DNA of 64,000 nt from Pycnopodia helianthoides. Lineage: Eukaryota > Echinodermata > Asteroidea > Forcipulatida > Asteriidae. Location: contig CM063246.1 of NCBI GenBank assembly GCA_032158295.1, forward strand, positions 3,629,371 to 3,693,370. The letters are read 5' to 3'. This document shows, piece by piece, positions 22,721 to 34,026 of this stretch; positions within the stretch are counted from its first letter, which is position 1, and each line of letters begins with the position of its first letter. Both the position numbers and the translations under genes were made by a program. Under the pieces are notes generated by a model. It searched no databases, was not told where the DNA came from, and was given only the letters and a program-made list of their open reading frames with translations.

Positions 22721-23895
22721 CTGTAGAGGAAGAAATACCATATTATGACACGTGGTACAACAGCATTTTTTAATGAGATGCAATCGGGCAGTGTTTTCAT
22801 ATTTTGTTTACACATGAACTTAGGACAATGTATTTGAAAAACACAATCCGATATTATAAGTACGCCTAATGCTAGACAATGCTACGATATAAACCAAAGT
22901 AGATGCATAAATGCTGGATAATGAAGCCTGAGAATGTTGTAGTTTGCTGTGAAAGGGTACACTTACAGTTTTCAACTTCTTTCGGTTCAAAAGATGAAAA
23001 AAGCTGAGTATACATCCCAGAGAATCGTTCCCCGAGGCCCTCAAAAGTGGCACCAGACCAACGCCTTGGAATGCACTAAAGAGCATCTACATTTTAAGAA
23101 ATTTCCTCCGACTCCAAGCTGCCGTAGTATGCTTCACGATACACACTAGCACACTTCCATTTTTCGCCAAATGACTTTTGTTTTCATTTTTAGTAAAATA
23201 GAACAGAATGTACCAGCGAACAGTGTCTACTTCAAATGTCGTATAGTGCCCTTGAGCAGGCCCCAGTCCACATGCCGTTTTAGCATCACATGCCATCTTG
23301 CATTGTTACAAATGACCGACATTTCAAGTGATATTATTATGGCATACGTAACTTGATAATACATTTCTAAATCATCTCCTCTCCCCACTCTTTCTTAATA
23401 CAGATCTTGACCTTTTAATATATTTGAAACCAAAACGAGGCACGTCTAAACAAGATTCCGGTTCTCGTGGGGCCTGGCCCATTTCTGGGTCAGTATGCCC
23501 CGTAATTTGTCTCAAAATTACCCAGAAATCGGTAAAACTGACGCGAAATCTGAGCTCAAATCCTATTCGTTAACCAGCTCCTAAGTCAGCCAGACCCAGA
23601 AAAGGTTAAGGTCTCATGGGACTCAAAATCCTTGTAAATTCTGACCCGGGAGTTTTTTAGATTGTAAAACTAATAATAGACCATTCAACCCCATGGTTTG
23701 AACAAGAAGGATATGACTAATAACCTTTTGTCTTTGCCTTTCTACCTTTCCCCACAGATAATGGTGAGACATTCCTGCAGGAGAGGGATACAAGAAAATT
23801 GACCGACTTACCCTCTTTGACGTATACGTCAAATAGTAAAATGTGAATCATAATAATGAAGAAAAGAGACGCCTAAATAGTGATGCAGTACTTAC

Positions 23896-24261
23896 TTGTT
23901 TCTCAGCCTCGGTGGCGGTTTCCACTGATCCGTAAGCACTGGATACCAATCTGTCAAAATAGGAAAAGCCATCATCTTGTTTGTAACTCTCAGGAAATTC
24001 CTCTTTCCTAGCGTCGTTGAGCTGACACATGCCACTTATGTCATTGTAATTGAATGACAAGCACAGACGGTGTCTCATGCAAAGCAACGTGCACTGAATC
24101 TGAACTGTTCCTGATTGATTCAGGAACGAGTGACCGGTCAGTGCGTGGTGTTGGGATAGATGAAAAAAGCTTCCATGGGACCGGAGACAACTCGACCCGG
24201 TCGCTAACGACTCATGGCTCATCATGAGCAATATCATCGTAATTGCAACTGGTAGCGGCAT
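23896..24261 (-). CDS. Gene C exon 1: signal peptide plus PAN/apple-like domain
   Basis: 366 nt (122 codons), donor GTAAGTA, phase 0 out. Residues 1-20 form the signal peptide, ending near S-L-A-T. Cys at 25, 57, 61, 67 and 79; the C-T-L-L-C pair and C-x11-C spacing match PAN/apple domains. M-C-Q-L-N-D-A-R and Y-K-Q-D-D-G-F-S-Y-F-D near residues 79-103 are typical of PAN-containing proteins of this kind. Sequence is far from genes A and B (older duplicate), although the rest of the gene is close to B. Full gene C: exons 24261-23896, 22720-22672, 20417-20260, 19302-19127, 18348-18173, 16791-16739; 325 aa, secreted. Function unknown; an extracellular matrix or recognition protein is likely. Confidence 0.82.
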
Positions 24262-24779
24262 GTTTAAATTACCAAGCAGGCTGAACCAAGCTGTTCAATC
24301 CCCTCTACCAAAAATAATAATAAGACAGCCTTGCAGAGGGATCGGTGTAGGGCTACTGCGTGTGTGTGGACGGTGCATGAACTCCGTGTGCGTGGACAAA
24401 ACTAAAATGTTAACTATTGTGGGAGGGCGACATTATCTCTCGTCTGTTACTAATTAGCGTGAATTACGTGCATTTTGTCCCTGGCAAGTTTTGTATACTG
24501 TTCTGGAACAGCATCATAGCAAGCTTCATTTGCTGATTGCTTTGTGACAGGTGTAATTCATTTTGAACTCCAATTATCAAACACAAAAACACACATTCTC
24601 AATCACTCCTGTGGGGTTTGAAATTGTTTCCCCTTTGTCTTTTTTAGTAAATTTACATCCTCTTGTAGACTTTGTATATATGATCCAGTCATCCAGGAAT
24701 AGAATATTCCCCCTACTTAGAATTACACCGTGGAGACCATTGTTCCTGTTGTCTTAGGTCTCCATGGGATCGAACATGT
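24262..24779. other. 5' flank of gene C
   Basis: No TATA box is obvious. Overlapping plus-strand ORFs (24224-24457, 24563-24757) have no domain. Confidence 0.45.
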
Positions 24780-25133
24780 AATAATAATAATAACTGGTTC
24801 TTATATAGCGCATACAATAACGTATAAATGCGCTTTACATTAGTACCCTGGTCAATTGGCTAATAGCATTTCTGTAATTTGTCTCAGCTCCCTGGGGAGT
24901 ATATAGCCATGGGCTGCAATGGCGCTCCGAAGGCTTTTCAAACATACTATCAACCTCTATACCCTCTCAGGTACCCTTTTATACCACGGGTGAGGAGAAA
25001 TTAATCAAATTATAGTAAAGCATCTTGCTCAAGGACACAAGTGCCATGACCGGGATTCGAACCCACATATCCCGATGACTCAAACACCAGAACTTAAATC
25101 CGATGCTCTAAACCGCTCGGCAAAGACACCCTA
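24780..25133 (-). mobile_element. tRNA-Leu-like SINE, minus orientation
   Basis: Read on the minus strand from 25133: a head GTGTCTTTGCCGAGCGGTTT (box A region), then GTGGGTTCGAATCCCGG (box B), as in a class II tRNA with a long variable arm. Then the body with CTTGAGCAAGATGC and the 3' end GCGCTATATAAGAACC with an (ATT)n tail at 24780-24795. The GCGCTATATAAG tail is shared by many invertebrate SINEs. Confidence 0.8.
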
Positions 25134-25179
25134 TATATGTATACTGCACATTCAAAGTCAAACCTCACGGTGATTTTAA

Positions 25180-25557
25180 AGGCAGTGGACACTATTGGTA
25201 ATTACTCAAAACAATTATTAGCATAAAACCTTACTAGGTAACGAGTAATGGGGAGAGGTTGACAGTATAAAACATTGTGAGAAACGGCTCCCTCTGAAGT
25301 GACATAGTTTTCACAAAAGAAGTAATTTTCCACGAATTTGATTTCGAGACCTCAGAATTACATTTTGAGGTCTCGAAATCAACCATCTGAAAGCACACAA
25401 CTTCGTGTGACAAGGGTGTTTTTTCTTTCATAGTTATCTCGCAACTTCGAGTACCAATTGAGCTCAAGTTTTTACAGGTTTGTTATTTTATCCGTATGTT
25501 GAGATACACCAAGTGAGAAGACTGGTCTTTGACAATTACCAATAATGTCCAGTGTCT
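25180..25557. mobile_element. 378-bp TTAA-flanked MITE family 3
   Basis: TTAA at 25176-25179 and 25558-25561. Ends AGGCAGTGGACACTATTGGT and ACCAATAATGTCCAGTGTCT are imperfect inverted repeats. The interior holds a hairpin, TTTCGAGACCTCAGAATTAC / GTAATTCTGAGGTCTCGAAA-like, near 25341-25382. Confidence 0.88.
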
Positions 25558-25709
25558 TTAATACAATACGCGATGCTGACACTCGTATATAATTAATCAT
25601 GTTCTTAGGGATGGCGCGACCATTGACCTGATCATTGTCGATTTTTACTGCTTTGACAGAATGATGATGCGGTTTCGTCACGGAAAATGCACGAAATACA
25701 TGCAACATG

Positions 25710-26076
25710 CTAGCCTTGTCCAAGGCTCTTTACGCAAGCACCCCGCTTTGAATACTAGCACGGTACTAGAAACTGCAGTACATTTTACATACTGTACTTG
25801 ATGTATGTACAATGTATATGTACAGTATACCGTGGGGTCGAAGCACGGTTTTCGAGGTTTTTCAACCTCGTACCCCAAAACGAAGCCGAAACACTTCGTT
25901 TTTGGTACGAGGTTGAAAAACCTCGAAAACCATGCTTCGACCCCACGGTATACTGTACATTGTACATACATTGTACATCAAATACAGTATGTAAAATGTA
26001 CATTGTAGTGCAGTTTCTAGTACCGTGCTAGTATTCAAAGCGGGGTGCTTGCGTTAAGAGTCTTGGACAAGGCTAG
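25710..26076. mobile_element. 367-bp foldback (near-perfect palindrome)
   Basis: Arms of about 170 bp are almost exact reverse complements with a small centre (CGAAGCCGAAACACTTCG) near 25880-25900. Flanked by CAACATG at 25703-25709 and 26077-26083, which looks like a 7-bp (possibly 8-bp) target duplication. The overlapping mirror-image ORFs on both strands arise from the palindrome. Confidence 0.88.
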
Positions 26077-26083
26077 CAACATG

Positions 26084-28264
26084 CAAACTTGCTAGTAGTA
26101 GGCCTAAATGGCTGAAGGTCGTGAGATAATGTCAGGATCCCGACAATAGATCATTTGTAGTTTTTGACTAACAACCTCTTATCATTGGACGAGTCTTTTG
26201 TGCAATACATTAAATTTAAAATAAAGCTTACAAATTGTTCATTATCATCAATAAGCTTGGACGATGACGTCAATAACGTTACTCATATTAATCCCAATGT
26301 GCTTATAAGTGTTTGACTTTTCATACCAGATCGACATACAATAAGTTTTTATGTCAGAGCTAATTATGTAGCCCTATATGGCGTTGATCAAAATTGCGGT
26401 CTACCTCCATGCATATATGTGTATTGAAATACCAGCCACTATATATCTGTACCACCAAATAGGCCTAACAGCACACGAACTCGTCGTATATCATAGGATC
26501 GAACAGGCATGTAAAAGTGTTGCTCTCGGTGACTATAGAGGTTTTACAGTACGTGATTTTGTCATGTGACTGTGTGTTTGAGACGCCATATTGCCGGTCA
26601 ATGACCAGAGGCATGACCGTAACCATGACCGGCAAGATGGCTGCCGTTGCGGTAGGCGGGGCCAGTGACGTCAGCTGAAAAACTTCTATACCCGTTCCGT
26701 GAGACAGATTTCCACACCCATAGACCAGATTTGCCTCCCACCGCATTGATGCCATCACCATGAGGACACCTGGTGAATCGTTTCACTAATTATTATCAAC
26801 TTTGTGTTGGTCTGTATACATTAGTTAGGTTTCGTTGGCGTACGGTTAGCGTAACGACGACTTTAAATGGCTGTGACGTCCTCACTATTTGCGCATTTGT
26901 GACGTCTTACACATTATTATGTTTAAGTGTAAAAGTTTTCTCTATACGAGTAACAGCGGCACTTCACGTAAGCAAAAAACGATTAGTAAAACTTACTAAA
27001 AGTCTGCAATTTCCTCTTATTTTTGAAAAGAAAAAACTAAACTTACCAACAAACAGATACTTTATGGTCTTTCATAATTCATTTGAGGTTGGATTTCTTT
27101 GGTGATGTGTTAGTTTTTGGTTGTCTGTTTTGACTTTTGTATGATGCCAAAGTCAAGTCGGCCTAACGTTAAATATTGCGCCCTGTGTAGCTTTTCAAAA
27201 ACGTAACCGGGGTCGTCATCGAAACCTGCACACAACGCTTCAGAACGGTTACGTGCACGGATAGCTAATGTAGTACACTCTAACCGTGTGCCAACGAAAC
27301 ATCGCTATTGATCAACAAGAAACACAGGACGCTACGTTTACGCAAATCATTGCCACGCCACCGGTGTCGTGTAAGATTATGACGTCAGCACGGTCCTTGC
27401 ATCTCATTACCAATATCCCCGTGACTTTTATAACCAAACAATGACATCCAAATCTAGAAGCTGAACGACACAAATTTACATCCAAGTCTAAAAAATAAAA
27501 TAAAGCTTCTCTTGGTAAGAAATTGTGAGAAATAGCCATTCAAACGCAACTGTTTCAATGAACTTATGATTTCAAAACTTTTCGCTTATTACACAAAATT
27601 ACGTTATAAATTTTTTGCATCATGACTATGATAAATTATGGCTGTAAACTTATTAACAATACCATGTTGATTGATCAACACTTTCGCTCTCCCTCATAAG
27701 TAAACATACACAATATTGCTAATCATAAAAACAAAACAGTGCTCTTTGGCACAGAGAGGCTTTCAAAGGACAGGTACACCGAGAATATAACCAACTCCAC
27801 AAATGAAACCCACTTCGGGCGTTTCCAATACAAAAATTTGCCCAGAAATGAAAAAGTTGATTCAAAGAGTGGCTCTAAGATGCTCTGAAACACCGAGTCT
27901 CCTAAACGTACCACAAAAGTTCTCGCTATGGAGTTCATGATTCCGTTGCCTTGGCAATTCAATGCGCCAGGTCTTTCGAGAAAGAACCATCTCCCGAATA
28001 AATGGGAATAATACGCTATTAAAATCCCAGTTTCATAACAATTCGTTTAATCAATTTATAACTTTATTTTTGTATATTCCGCCCAAAATATCATCATGTT
28101 ATGGTTTCGTAAACCAAAGGTAAACCTCAGTAAGCTGTGACAGAAATTACTTCTCTCTGGAAATCGCCAAACGAAGCAGAAGTGTCTATTTAATTGCAGT
28201 CCATCGAAATCCCATTGATTCACTCAGTTACGCAATTGTTCAGTATTCTCCCCCCCCCATCGTG
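26084..28264. other. Interval without recognised gene
   Basis: Contains a hairpin at 26583-26645 (CGCCATATTGCCGGTCA paired with TGACCGGCAAGATGGC). ORFs at 26773-27105 and 27723-27962 have no domain, conserved border or promoter that I can support. Confidence 0.45.
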
Positions 28265-28420
28265 TTTTGCTTTCGTTAAAAGTAAACCAAAGGAGTGGAA
28301 CTGAGGCAGAAATTACTTCATATTAATTGGAAACAATGACTACTCTGACACGTTCATTTATTATAGGTTTCTTACATTGACAAATAATACAAGAACTACT
28401 TAAAGTGTGCAATATAAACA
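28265..28420. repeat. Dispersed repeat shared with 12245-12375
   Basis: Collinear with the 12.2-kb copy. A weaker partial copy may precede it near 28100-28160 (TAAACCAAAGGTAAACCTCAG..). Confidence 0.55.
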
Positions 28421-28490
28421 GGCGTGGATCGTCTTTGTTTTCTTTTTCTGTTTTTCTTTGTTATAGCGGGGGCATATACAAAGCTTTTAA

Positions 28491-28800
28491 AGGGACATAG
28501 GTGGAGAAACAAAATCTTAAAAAAATCTTCGTTTGAACAAAAGAAATCTTCGTTTGAACCAAAATATTAACCTCCCGCTGTGCGCGAACGTGCCCGCATA
28601 ATGATACAGCCGCCACTGTTGAAGACGCGTTGCAGGCTGCAGACTTGACTGTTAGCGTGCCTTCAGGCGTCGTCAACAATGGCGTCTATGTCTCTGGCAG
28701 CACACGTGAGCGAGCAAGATTTTTTTTTAAATCTTCGTTCGAACGAAAACAAATAATTGTTCAAACGAAGATTTTTCCTTTTAAACATAATTATGTCCCT
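28491..28800. mobile_element. ~310-bp MITE-like element
   Basis: Starts AGGGACATA after TTAA at 28487-28490 and ends TATGTCCCT; the right TTAA is lost. It carries repeated AATCTTCGTTTGAAC motifs in both orientations near each end. Confidence 0.65.
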
Positions 28801-28804
28801 TTGC

Positions 28805-30308
28805 TACTTAGGCTTAGGCCATACCATTTTTTTTTTTTTTTTTTATAATTTTTTTCATTCTTGTGTTTGATTCTTGTTGATCTGGACACAATGCATAAGT
28901 TAAGAACCATGCGTGCCAATATATTTACGTACAAAAATGCAAGAAATACATGGGCGTGTGGGCACTCCTTGGTTAACACTATCAATACGGGGATGGGGGC
29001 ACAATGTGCCCCCTGCCAAATTTTCCCCGTAGCCTTTTAACTCTGCATTCGATTACCACAGTATTTCTTGACTTTTTCCATATTTATCGAGGGTCTTACA
29101 GTGTCCCAACAAACTGTATTGGGGGTCAGTTGAAGGCAAACGTTTAAAAAAAAACACGTTTTTGTTGTTGTGATTTCATTGTTTTTAAAACAGAATTTCC
29201 ACTTGGTTTTTTTCCCCAAGAAAGTTGTAGTGATGTGTCACGTGGTAGTGTTATATGCATTGTGGGAATTCAATATGGCCGCCATATTCGACTGCCGTCT
29301 GGGTCTTGTGTTTTCATCCTGTAGGCCTACTTATGGGGGTTAAAACTGTATCGATTAGGTTGTTTGTCAATATAATTGTTTAACATGCTAATGTTTAACT
29401 GTTCGTGCCAATAAATGCTAACAACTCATCAATTAGGCCTCATCTATGATTATGTCAAATTAAACAAATTTGCAAATTTTTATAGAATTTTTGAAAAAAC
29501 ATATTGCAATTTTGTTTTTACGAAACATACACATCAGACGTATTGGTTTATTTTTATATATTTTTTACGCCGAATCATGTAGAACTTTTCAAAATTTCAA
29601 ACAAAAAGTCGCTATAACACTTTTGAAAATACGGGGGATGCACTTTAGTCCCCGTAAATAATATTGATGTATTTTTTTTTTAAACATGGTTGTTTTGAAT
29701 GCAAATGCAAAATTTTTCATCCTAATTAGCAGAGTTGATTCGACTGGAGAGTTAATTTTAGATAACCCATATCAGGACCCCGGGGAGGGGCCACAATGTG
29801 CAACCTTCTAAAATTGTCGGTCTTTCTCCGATTTTTATTTAGACAATAATGTAGACAATAAGTTTTTATCAGACATCAGCTATTACAATGAAGATAGTTT
29901 GTGGGACCTTGGGTCTGATGATTTTAATCTTGTTGAGTTGTTTTGCTCGTTTGTTTTTTGTCAGTACGGTATACTCCCCAGGAAAGGCTGAGAAAGATTA
30001 CAGAATCGTCGTTGGCCCAAGGACCAGGACACTGATGTTATAAAGCGCATCGTTTCGTTATATATTGTTTTCCTTCTGCATCATACTTAAAGGCCTTTAA
30101 TGCAGGCAGTACGAGACAGCAGAAATACCTGGAAAGAATATCAAAGCATTTTGTAGATATATCATAAATAAATTGTCATTGCATCAAGAAGTGAAATAAG
30201 AAAAATAGATTGATGGTGCACTGAAAGATCCGTGTTCTGGTTTTTACGTAATACGACTATTGTTTCACTAAATTTAAGATACACAAAATGTCTTACCTAT
30301 AGTACAAA
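28805..30308. other. Interval without recognised gene
   Basis: Very AT-rich. No recognisable domain in any frame. ATGGCCGCCAT-type palindrome near 29274-29288. Confidence 0.45.
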
Positions 30309-30719
30309 ATGTGCCGTACATTCTGTACAATTCAACCATTCGGGTACACACTGATTCTTAAACCATCACTTTTTTTTGTTTTGATTTTCATTATTGTAAA
30401 TGTTTGTGCTCAGAAACTATTACACTTTTTCTTGTACTGTTTTGTATCTATTTCTTCTTCTTTTTTCTACATAGACCTTATCAACGTAGGGCCATACTTT
30501 GGTAATGACCCGCTTTGTTTTTGGTGTAATTTCAATCCGAAGCCTCCTTGTTCTAAATATGGATCGGTAATAAGCATCCGGCGAAACTATTTCCTGAAAT
30601 GCTCTCGTTCGTTAGAAACATCGACAGATTTCGTTGAAAAATTTGAATCTCCAAAACTCACCTTCGCTGTAAACGTGGATGAATTCGACGTTCTTGATGA
30701 AAATTGTTTGATTTTTTAG
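30309..30719 (+). other. Unassigned 136-codon ORF
   Basis: Open frame on the plus strand, with a hydrophobic, Phe-rich first half (residues about 20-55) and a soluble second half containing C-F-W-C and K-P-P-C-S-K-Y-G. I recognise no family. The 3' part also reads sensibly on the minus strand with a donor-like GGTGAGTT at about 30660, so the ORF may be the shadow of a repeat. I would not annotate it as a gene without transcript support. Confidence 0.2.
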
Positions 30720-31112
30720 TCTCTGTTTTCTTAATACTTGAGACATCGTATTAAGCTGAAACTTTCAACATCGGCATTTATTGTATATTTTTGAAAATTT
30801 TGCTTATAAGTCAGCATTATATTGACCAAAAAAGCAAAACAAGAAATAATCTAGACCCTACCTTTAAAGTCAGTAATAATACACAATAAAAACTATTTAA
30901 AAAAAAAAATCGTTTTCAAGACTTCTGTTGAGCCCTTTTCCTTTTCTCACAAACAGAACGAAGATTTGAATCTAAAACCATGACTTTGTAAGGACCAGTA
31001 AATAACAAGTGAGTCAATATTTAAAAAAAAAATTGCCGAATACGCGTATTTGTTTGAACGTGATAAACCAAATTTCGATACGACACCAACATGTCGTGCA
31101 CGGTGCGGATAC

Positions 31113-31368
31113 GCTCCTGTCGACTAGGCGCACTCAGTATCGATGCTCCTGTCGACTAGGCGCACTCAGTATCGATGCTCCTGTCGACTAGGCGCACTCA
31201 GTATCGACGCTCCTGTCGACTAGGCGCACTCAGTATCGATGCTCCTGTCGGCTAGGCGCACTCAGTATCGATGCTCCTGTCGGCTAGGCGCACTCAGTAT
31301 CGATGCTCCTGTCGGCTAGGCGCACTCAGTATCGATGCTCCTGTCGACTAGGCGCACTCAGTATCGAT
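31113..31368. repeat. Eight-copy 32-bp tandem repeat derived from gene B's last codons
   Basis: Eight exact-length 32-bp units starting at 31113, 31145, 31177, 31209, 31241, 31273, 31305 and 31337, varying mainly at one site (GTCGACTAGG or GTCGGCTAGG). On the minus strand each unit reads ATCGATACTGAGTGCGCC followed by TAG or its variant, i.e. the codons I-D-T-E-C-A-stop. The unit nearest the exon (31337-31368) contains the real stop; the other seven form the first part of the 3' UTR. Confidence 0.93.
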
Positions 31369-31400
31369 GTGGATGGTCAAGTACTCTGCCAGATTCCCAG
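31348..31400 (-). CDS. Gene B exon 6 (last coding exon)
   Basis: 53 nt, acceptor TTTCCAG, two bases completing a split codon, then 17 codons ending with TAG at 31350-31348. Tail G-N-L-A-E-Y-L-T-I-H-I-D-T-E-C-A. Matches gene C exon 6 in length and phase. It reads A-G-N after the splice, with gene B exon 5 ending in a single G. The final codons lie inside a 32-bp tandem repeat, and the stop differs from gene C, whose frame ends two codons earlier. Confidence 0.85.
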
Positions 31401-32207
31401 CTGGAAACAAAAACAATAAGTGTATCATTACTCGACAAGCGTATAATGATTGGCCACTCGTCACACTAAAACAATCAAGCATTGTTTGTAGCAGACGTAC
31501 ATATCCCCTACAGGTAAATATAAAGTAGAGCGGTGATCGAAGAAGTACACATTCACTCCGACTGTAATCTCGATCCCTCCAAATAACTTCGTTCCCTCGT
31601 AATAGTAATTTGTTCATTTTAAATGTATTTTCGTTCCTTGAACTTCGTTCTCTCGAAACAATATTTCCAAAAAACAAAATAATGATTCGAATGAAAGTTT
31701 TGTGTACGCTCTTTTTCTTCTTTATCTGTCCCTTCAGGGGCTCCGTACCAGCGCGGTATTTACAACAACTAAGCCAGTGACGTAATTATACATTTTAATT
31801 GGGAGGGGGGGGGGTGCAAGGGGGAGGGTTCTGAGGGGGGGGGGGGGTTGGCAACCGCTCCCCTGCCAAACTAAAATGTATTCACTGCAATCGAAACGCA
31901 TAGACAGTGTTAAGACAATATACATAGGTTTTTTTCACAATCGATGTGTATTTATTTATGCACAGTATAAACCCCATTGTTCTTGTAACTTTTTAAAATG
32001 TTTGTTTGTTTGTATCAGTTTTTTCAGTTTTTAAATCGACTGTATTAGTTTTAGACGATACCAGATTCAGTTTCAATAATTACTTTCTGTAAGGAAACAC
32101 CATCGCACTGAGGTGTTAAAAATGACGTCAGAACATTGGTTTAAAAAACTTATTTGATAATTGAAATGTTTTTTATTTGTACTATTAGGCTCAAAATAAC
32201 ATTGTAC
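31401..32207. other. Gene B intron 5
   Basis: Contains TTCGTTCC-type motifs (31570-31660), a CTGTCCCTTCAGGGGCTCCG segment near 31727 that is shared with intron 5 of gene C, and a G-rich tract at 31800-31850. No exon is supported. Confidence 0.6.
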
Positions 32208-32383
32208 CGTTTCGTGCACTCTCGAAGCTGACTGCATTGTGTGTGCTGTACAGTATGACAGGATAACTGCCGTGGGATTGTTCCCATGGGCATGCGCCTC
32301 CGGTCTCTACCACCACCAGCCAGCCACTGTCAGAGGGGCATCCGCCGTGCTCATGACTGATGAAGAACCGTCGATTGTTAGGT
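32208..32383 (-). CDS. Gene B exon 5: end of C-terminal domain
   Basis: 176 nt, acceptor CATCAG, donor GTACAA; phase 2 in, phase 1 out. Encodes R-R-F-F-I-S-H-E-H-G-G-C-P-S-D-S-G-W-L-V-V-V, then C-P-W-E-Q-S-H and Y-P-V-I-L-Y-S-T-H. The G-G-C-P-x-D-x-G-W and C-x-W-E motifs are the same as in gene C. The donor GGTACA is only moderate, but it alone gives the phase that exon 6 needs. Confidence 0.85.
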
Positions 32384-32711
32384 CTGATGCAGTGAATAAT
32401 ATGTGAAGAAAAATAACAATATTTGGACTCAGGATTTTAATATGCGTAAACTGATAAAATAATAAATTATACAAGAAGCCTTCATAATGGAAATTAATTA
32501 ATTTAAAGCCGCTTTGATACTTACAATTAAGTGTTCTTGAAGGCTAAACTTAATTTTACAAATCATTTTTAAAAATTGTAAAAAATTCCACTGCACTCCT
32601 TAAAAATTTAAAGTACGAATTTGCTTGGCGTATAATGTTTTAATATATATATATATTTAATCTGTTATGCCCATTGTCAGTTAAACAGTGACAGGATAAT
32701 CGTGTATGAAG

Positions 32712-32924
32712 CAGTGTTGTAGGTCTCGAGACCGGTCTCGGTCTTGGTCTCGGACCAAAAGGTCTCGGTCTTGGTCTCGGACCAAAAGGTCTCGGTCTTG
32801 GTCTCGGACCAAAAGGTCTCGGTCTGGTCTCGGACCAAAAGGTCTCGGTCTCCCCTCGGACCTTAGGGTCTCGGTCTCGGTCTCGGTCTCGGTCACGGAC
32901 TCCCAGGTCTCGACTACAACACTG
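32712..32924. mobile_element. 213-bp hAT-type MITE with internal minisatellite
   Basis: Flanked by an exact 8-bp duplication GTATGAAG (32704-32711 and 32925-32932). Ends CAGTGTTGTAGGTCTCGAGACC and GGTCTCGACTACAACACTG are inverted repeats. The interior is a 28-bp tandem repeat (GGTCTTGGTCTCGGACCAAAA). An 8-bp duplication and a CAGTG.. terminus are typical of hAT elements. Located in gene B intron 4. Confidence 0.92.
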
Positions 32925-33183
32925 GTATGAAGCAAGAAACAGAAACTTCCAGGTCATCTCTTTGGGAAACAGTTCATACACAAATTAACCTGCTCCTATC
33001 ACAGCGTCCCCCCACCCTTCCCTCACAAGAATGCTGATTTTGCTGACTCTCTGACGAACTTACTGTCTTTGCGTATGTGGGAATTTCGGCTTTAGAATAT
33101 TGTCAGGCAATTTTTTATACTTTTGGTTTGATCTGTGTCTTTAAATATGAAAAAAATGATATTGATAATTAAGTTATACGTAC

Positions 33184-33350
33184 TCGTCTCCACTGATAGA
33201 GAAATAATATGTAGTGGCTGTTGTTGTCAGGTCACTCCATGGAGAGGATACAAGGCGGTCCTTGGCAAACCAGCTCATAATGTCTGAGTCTACTCCATTG
33301 AATACCAATTCAACTTTGCCGCCAGTGTGGTCGTACAAGGACAGTTTGAC
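33184..33350 (-). CDS. Gene B exon 4: middle of C-terminal domain
   Basis: 167 nt, acceptor CTGTCCAG, donor GTACGT; phase 0 in, phase 2 out. Encodes V-K-L-S-L-Y-D-H-T, V-E-L-V-F-N-G-V, W-F-A-K-D-R-L-V-S-S-P-W-S-D-L and Y-Y-F-S-I-S-G. 45 of 54 residues match gene C. Joins exon 5 as G-D-E-P-N-N-R-R-F-F. Confidence 0.9.
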
Positions 33351-33544
33351 CTGGACAGAAATTCAAACAACTGCAGGGTTTGTATATATAGTTATAATCA
33401 AAACTGAGGATTTAATTTATATCAGGAGGTCCAAATTTTTCCCGTTTTGATAGATTTTTAGATTTGGTTATTATTAAAGAAGCACCGCGTTTTTCATTGT
33501 TTTTGTAATGTTGTGCATTGTGTAACAAATAGTTCAATTGATTT

Positions 33545-33655
33545 GGGGTTGAACAAAGTAAACTTGACTAGAGCGCGAGATTGTGAACCAACGACCTCCG
33601 TATTAACGCACCGGCGCTCTACCAACTGAGCTGTCTAGCCGTATGGTGGTCTCCC
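33545..33655 (-). mobile_element. tRNA-Asn-like SINE head, minus copy
   Basis: On the minus strand: GGCTAGACAGCTCAGTTGGT, GAGCGCCGG, a TTAA-containing anticodon loop, GGAGGTCGTTGGTTC and GCTCTAGTC. Same family as 13953-14165. Lies in gene B intron 3 (33351-33862). Confidence 0.78.
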
Positions 33656-33862
33656 TGAAGTGAAATATATGATTCACAAATTAAAATTTGCAAAGGACTA
33701 ATCACAAAAACTTGATAACAATAAGTTAACATATCCATTTCAGTCTGCGTTCTTTTCGATGCTGAGCAATTTGTAGTCAGTACCAATTTACAAGCCTTTT
33801 GATGTGTTCAACGTAAAAATATTTTTAATGGTTTACCGTGTATTTTCAAAAAATTGACTCAC

Positions 33863-34026
33863 CCGTTTGATGTTCAACTGTCCATCGTTCCAACAATTGT
33901 ACAAGATTTCGTTTCGATAGTTCCCTTGGTCCTCTGGGCCGCTATCCCAGGTCGTGCTAGTCCACATATCATACAGATGGGCTCCTGTCCCAGCTACCCC
34001 TTTGAAGACCAGCTGCCATTCGGACC
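33863..34026 (-). CDS. Gene B exon 3: start of C-terminal domain
   Basis: 164 nt, acceptor GTACACAG, donor GTGAGT; phase 1 in, phase 0 out. Encodes G-S-E-W-Q-L-V-F-K-G-V-A-G-T-G, Y-D-M-W-T-S-T-T-W, G-N-Y-R-N-E-I-L-Y and L-N-I-K-R. The opening resembles the C-terminal domain of SOMP5-like proteins (recalled family knowledge). The upstream intron 2 (34027-44780) is 10.75 kb, far longer than gene C's 2.3 kb, and has been enlarged by at least six mobile elements. Confidence 0.9.

Noticed and set aside
25678..26031. Several overlapping ORFs on both strands with similar peptides
   Set aside because: Mirror translations of the foldback palindrome.
30309..30719. Membrane protein gene
   Set aside because: Only a Phe-rich AT-biased first half; no family, no promoter or splice evidence. 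Kept as an unassigned ORF.
32640..32981. Arg/Asp/Pro repeat ORFs on both strands
   Set aside because: Translations of the tandem repeat within the hAT MITE.
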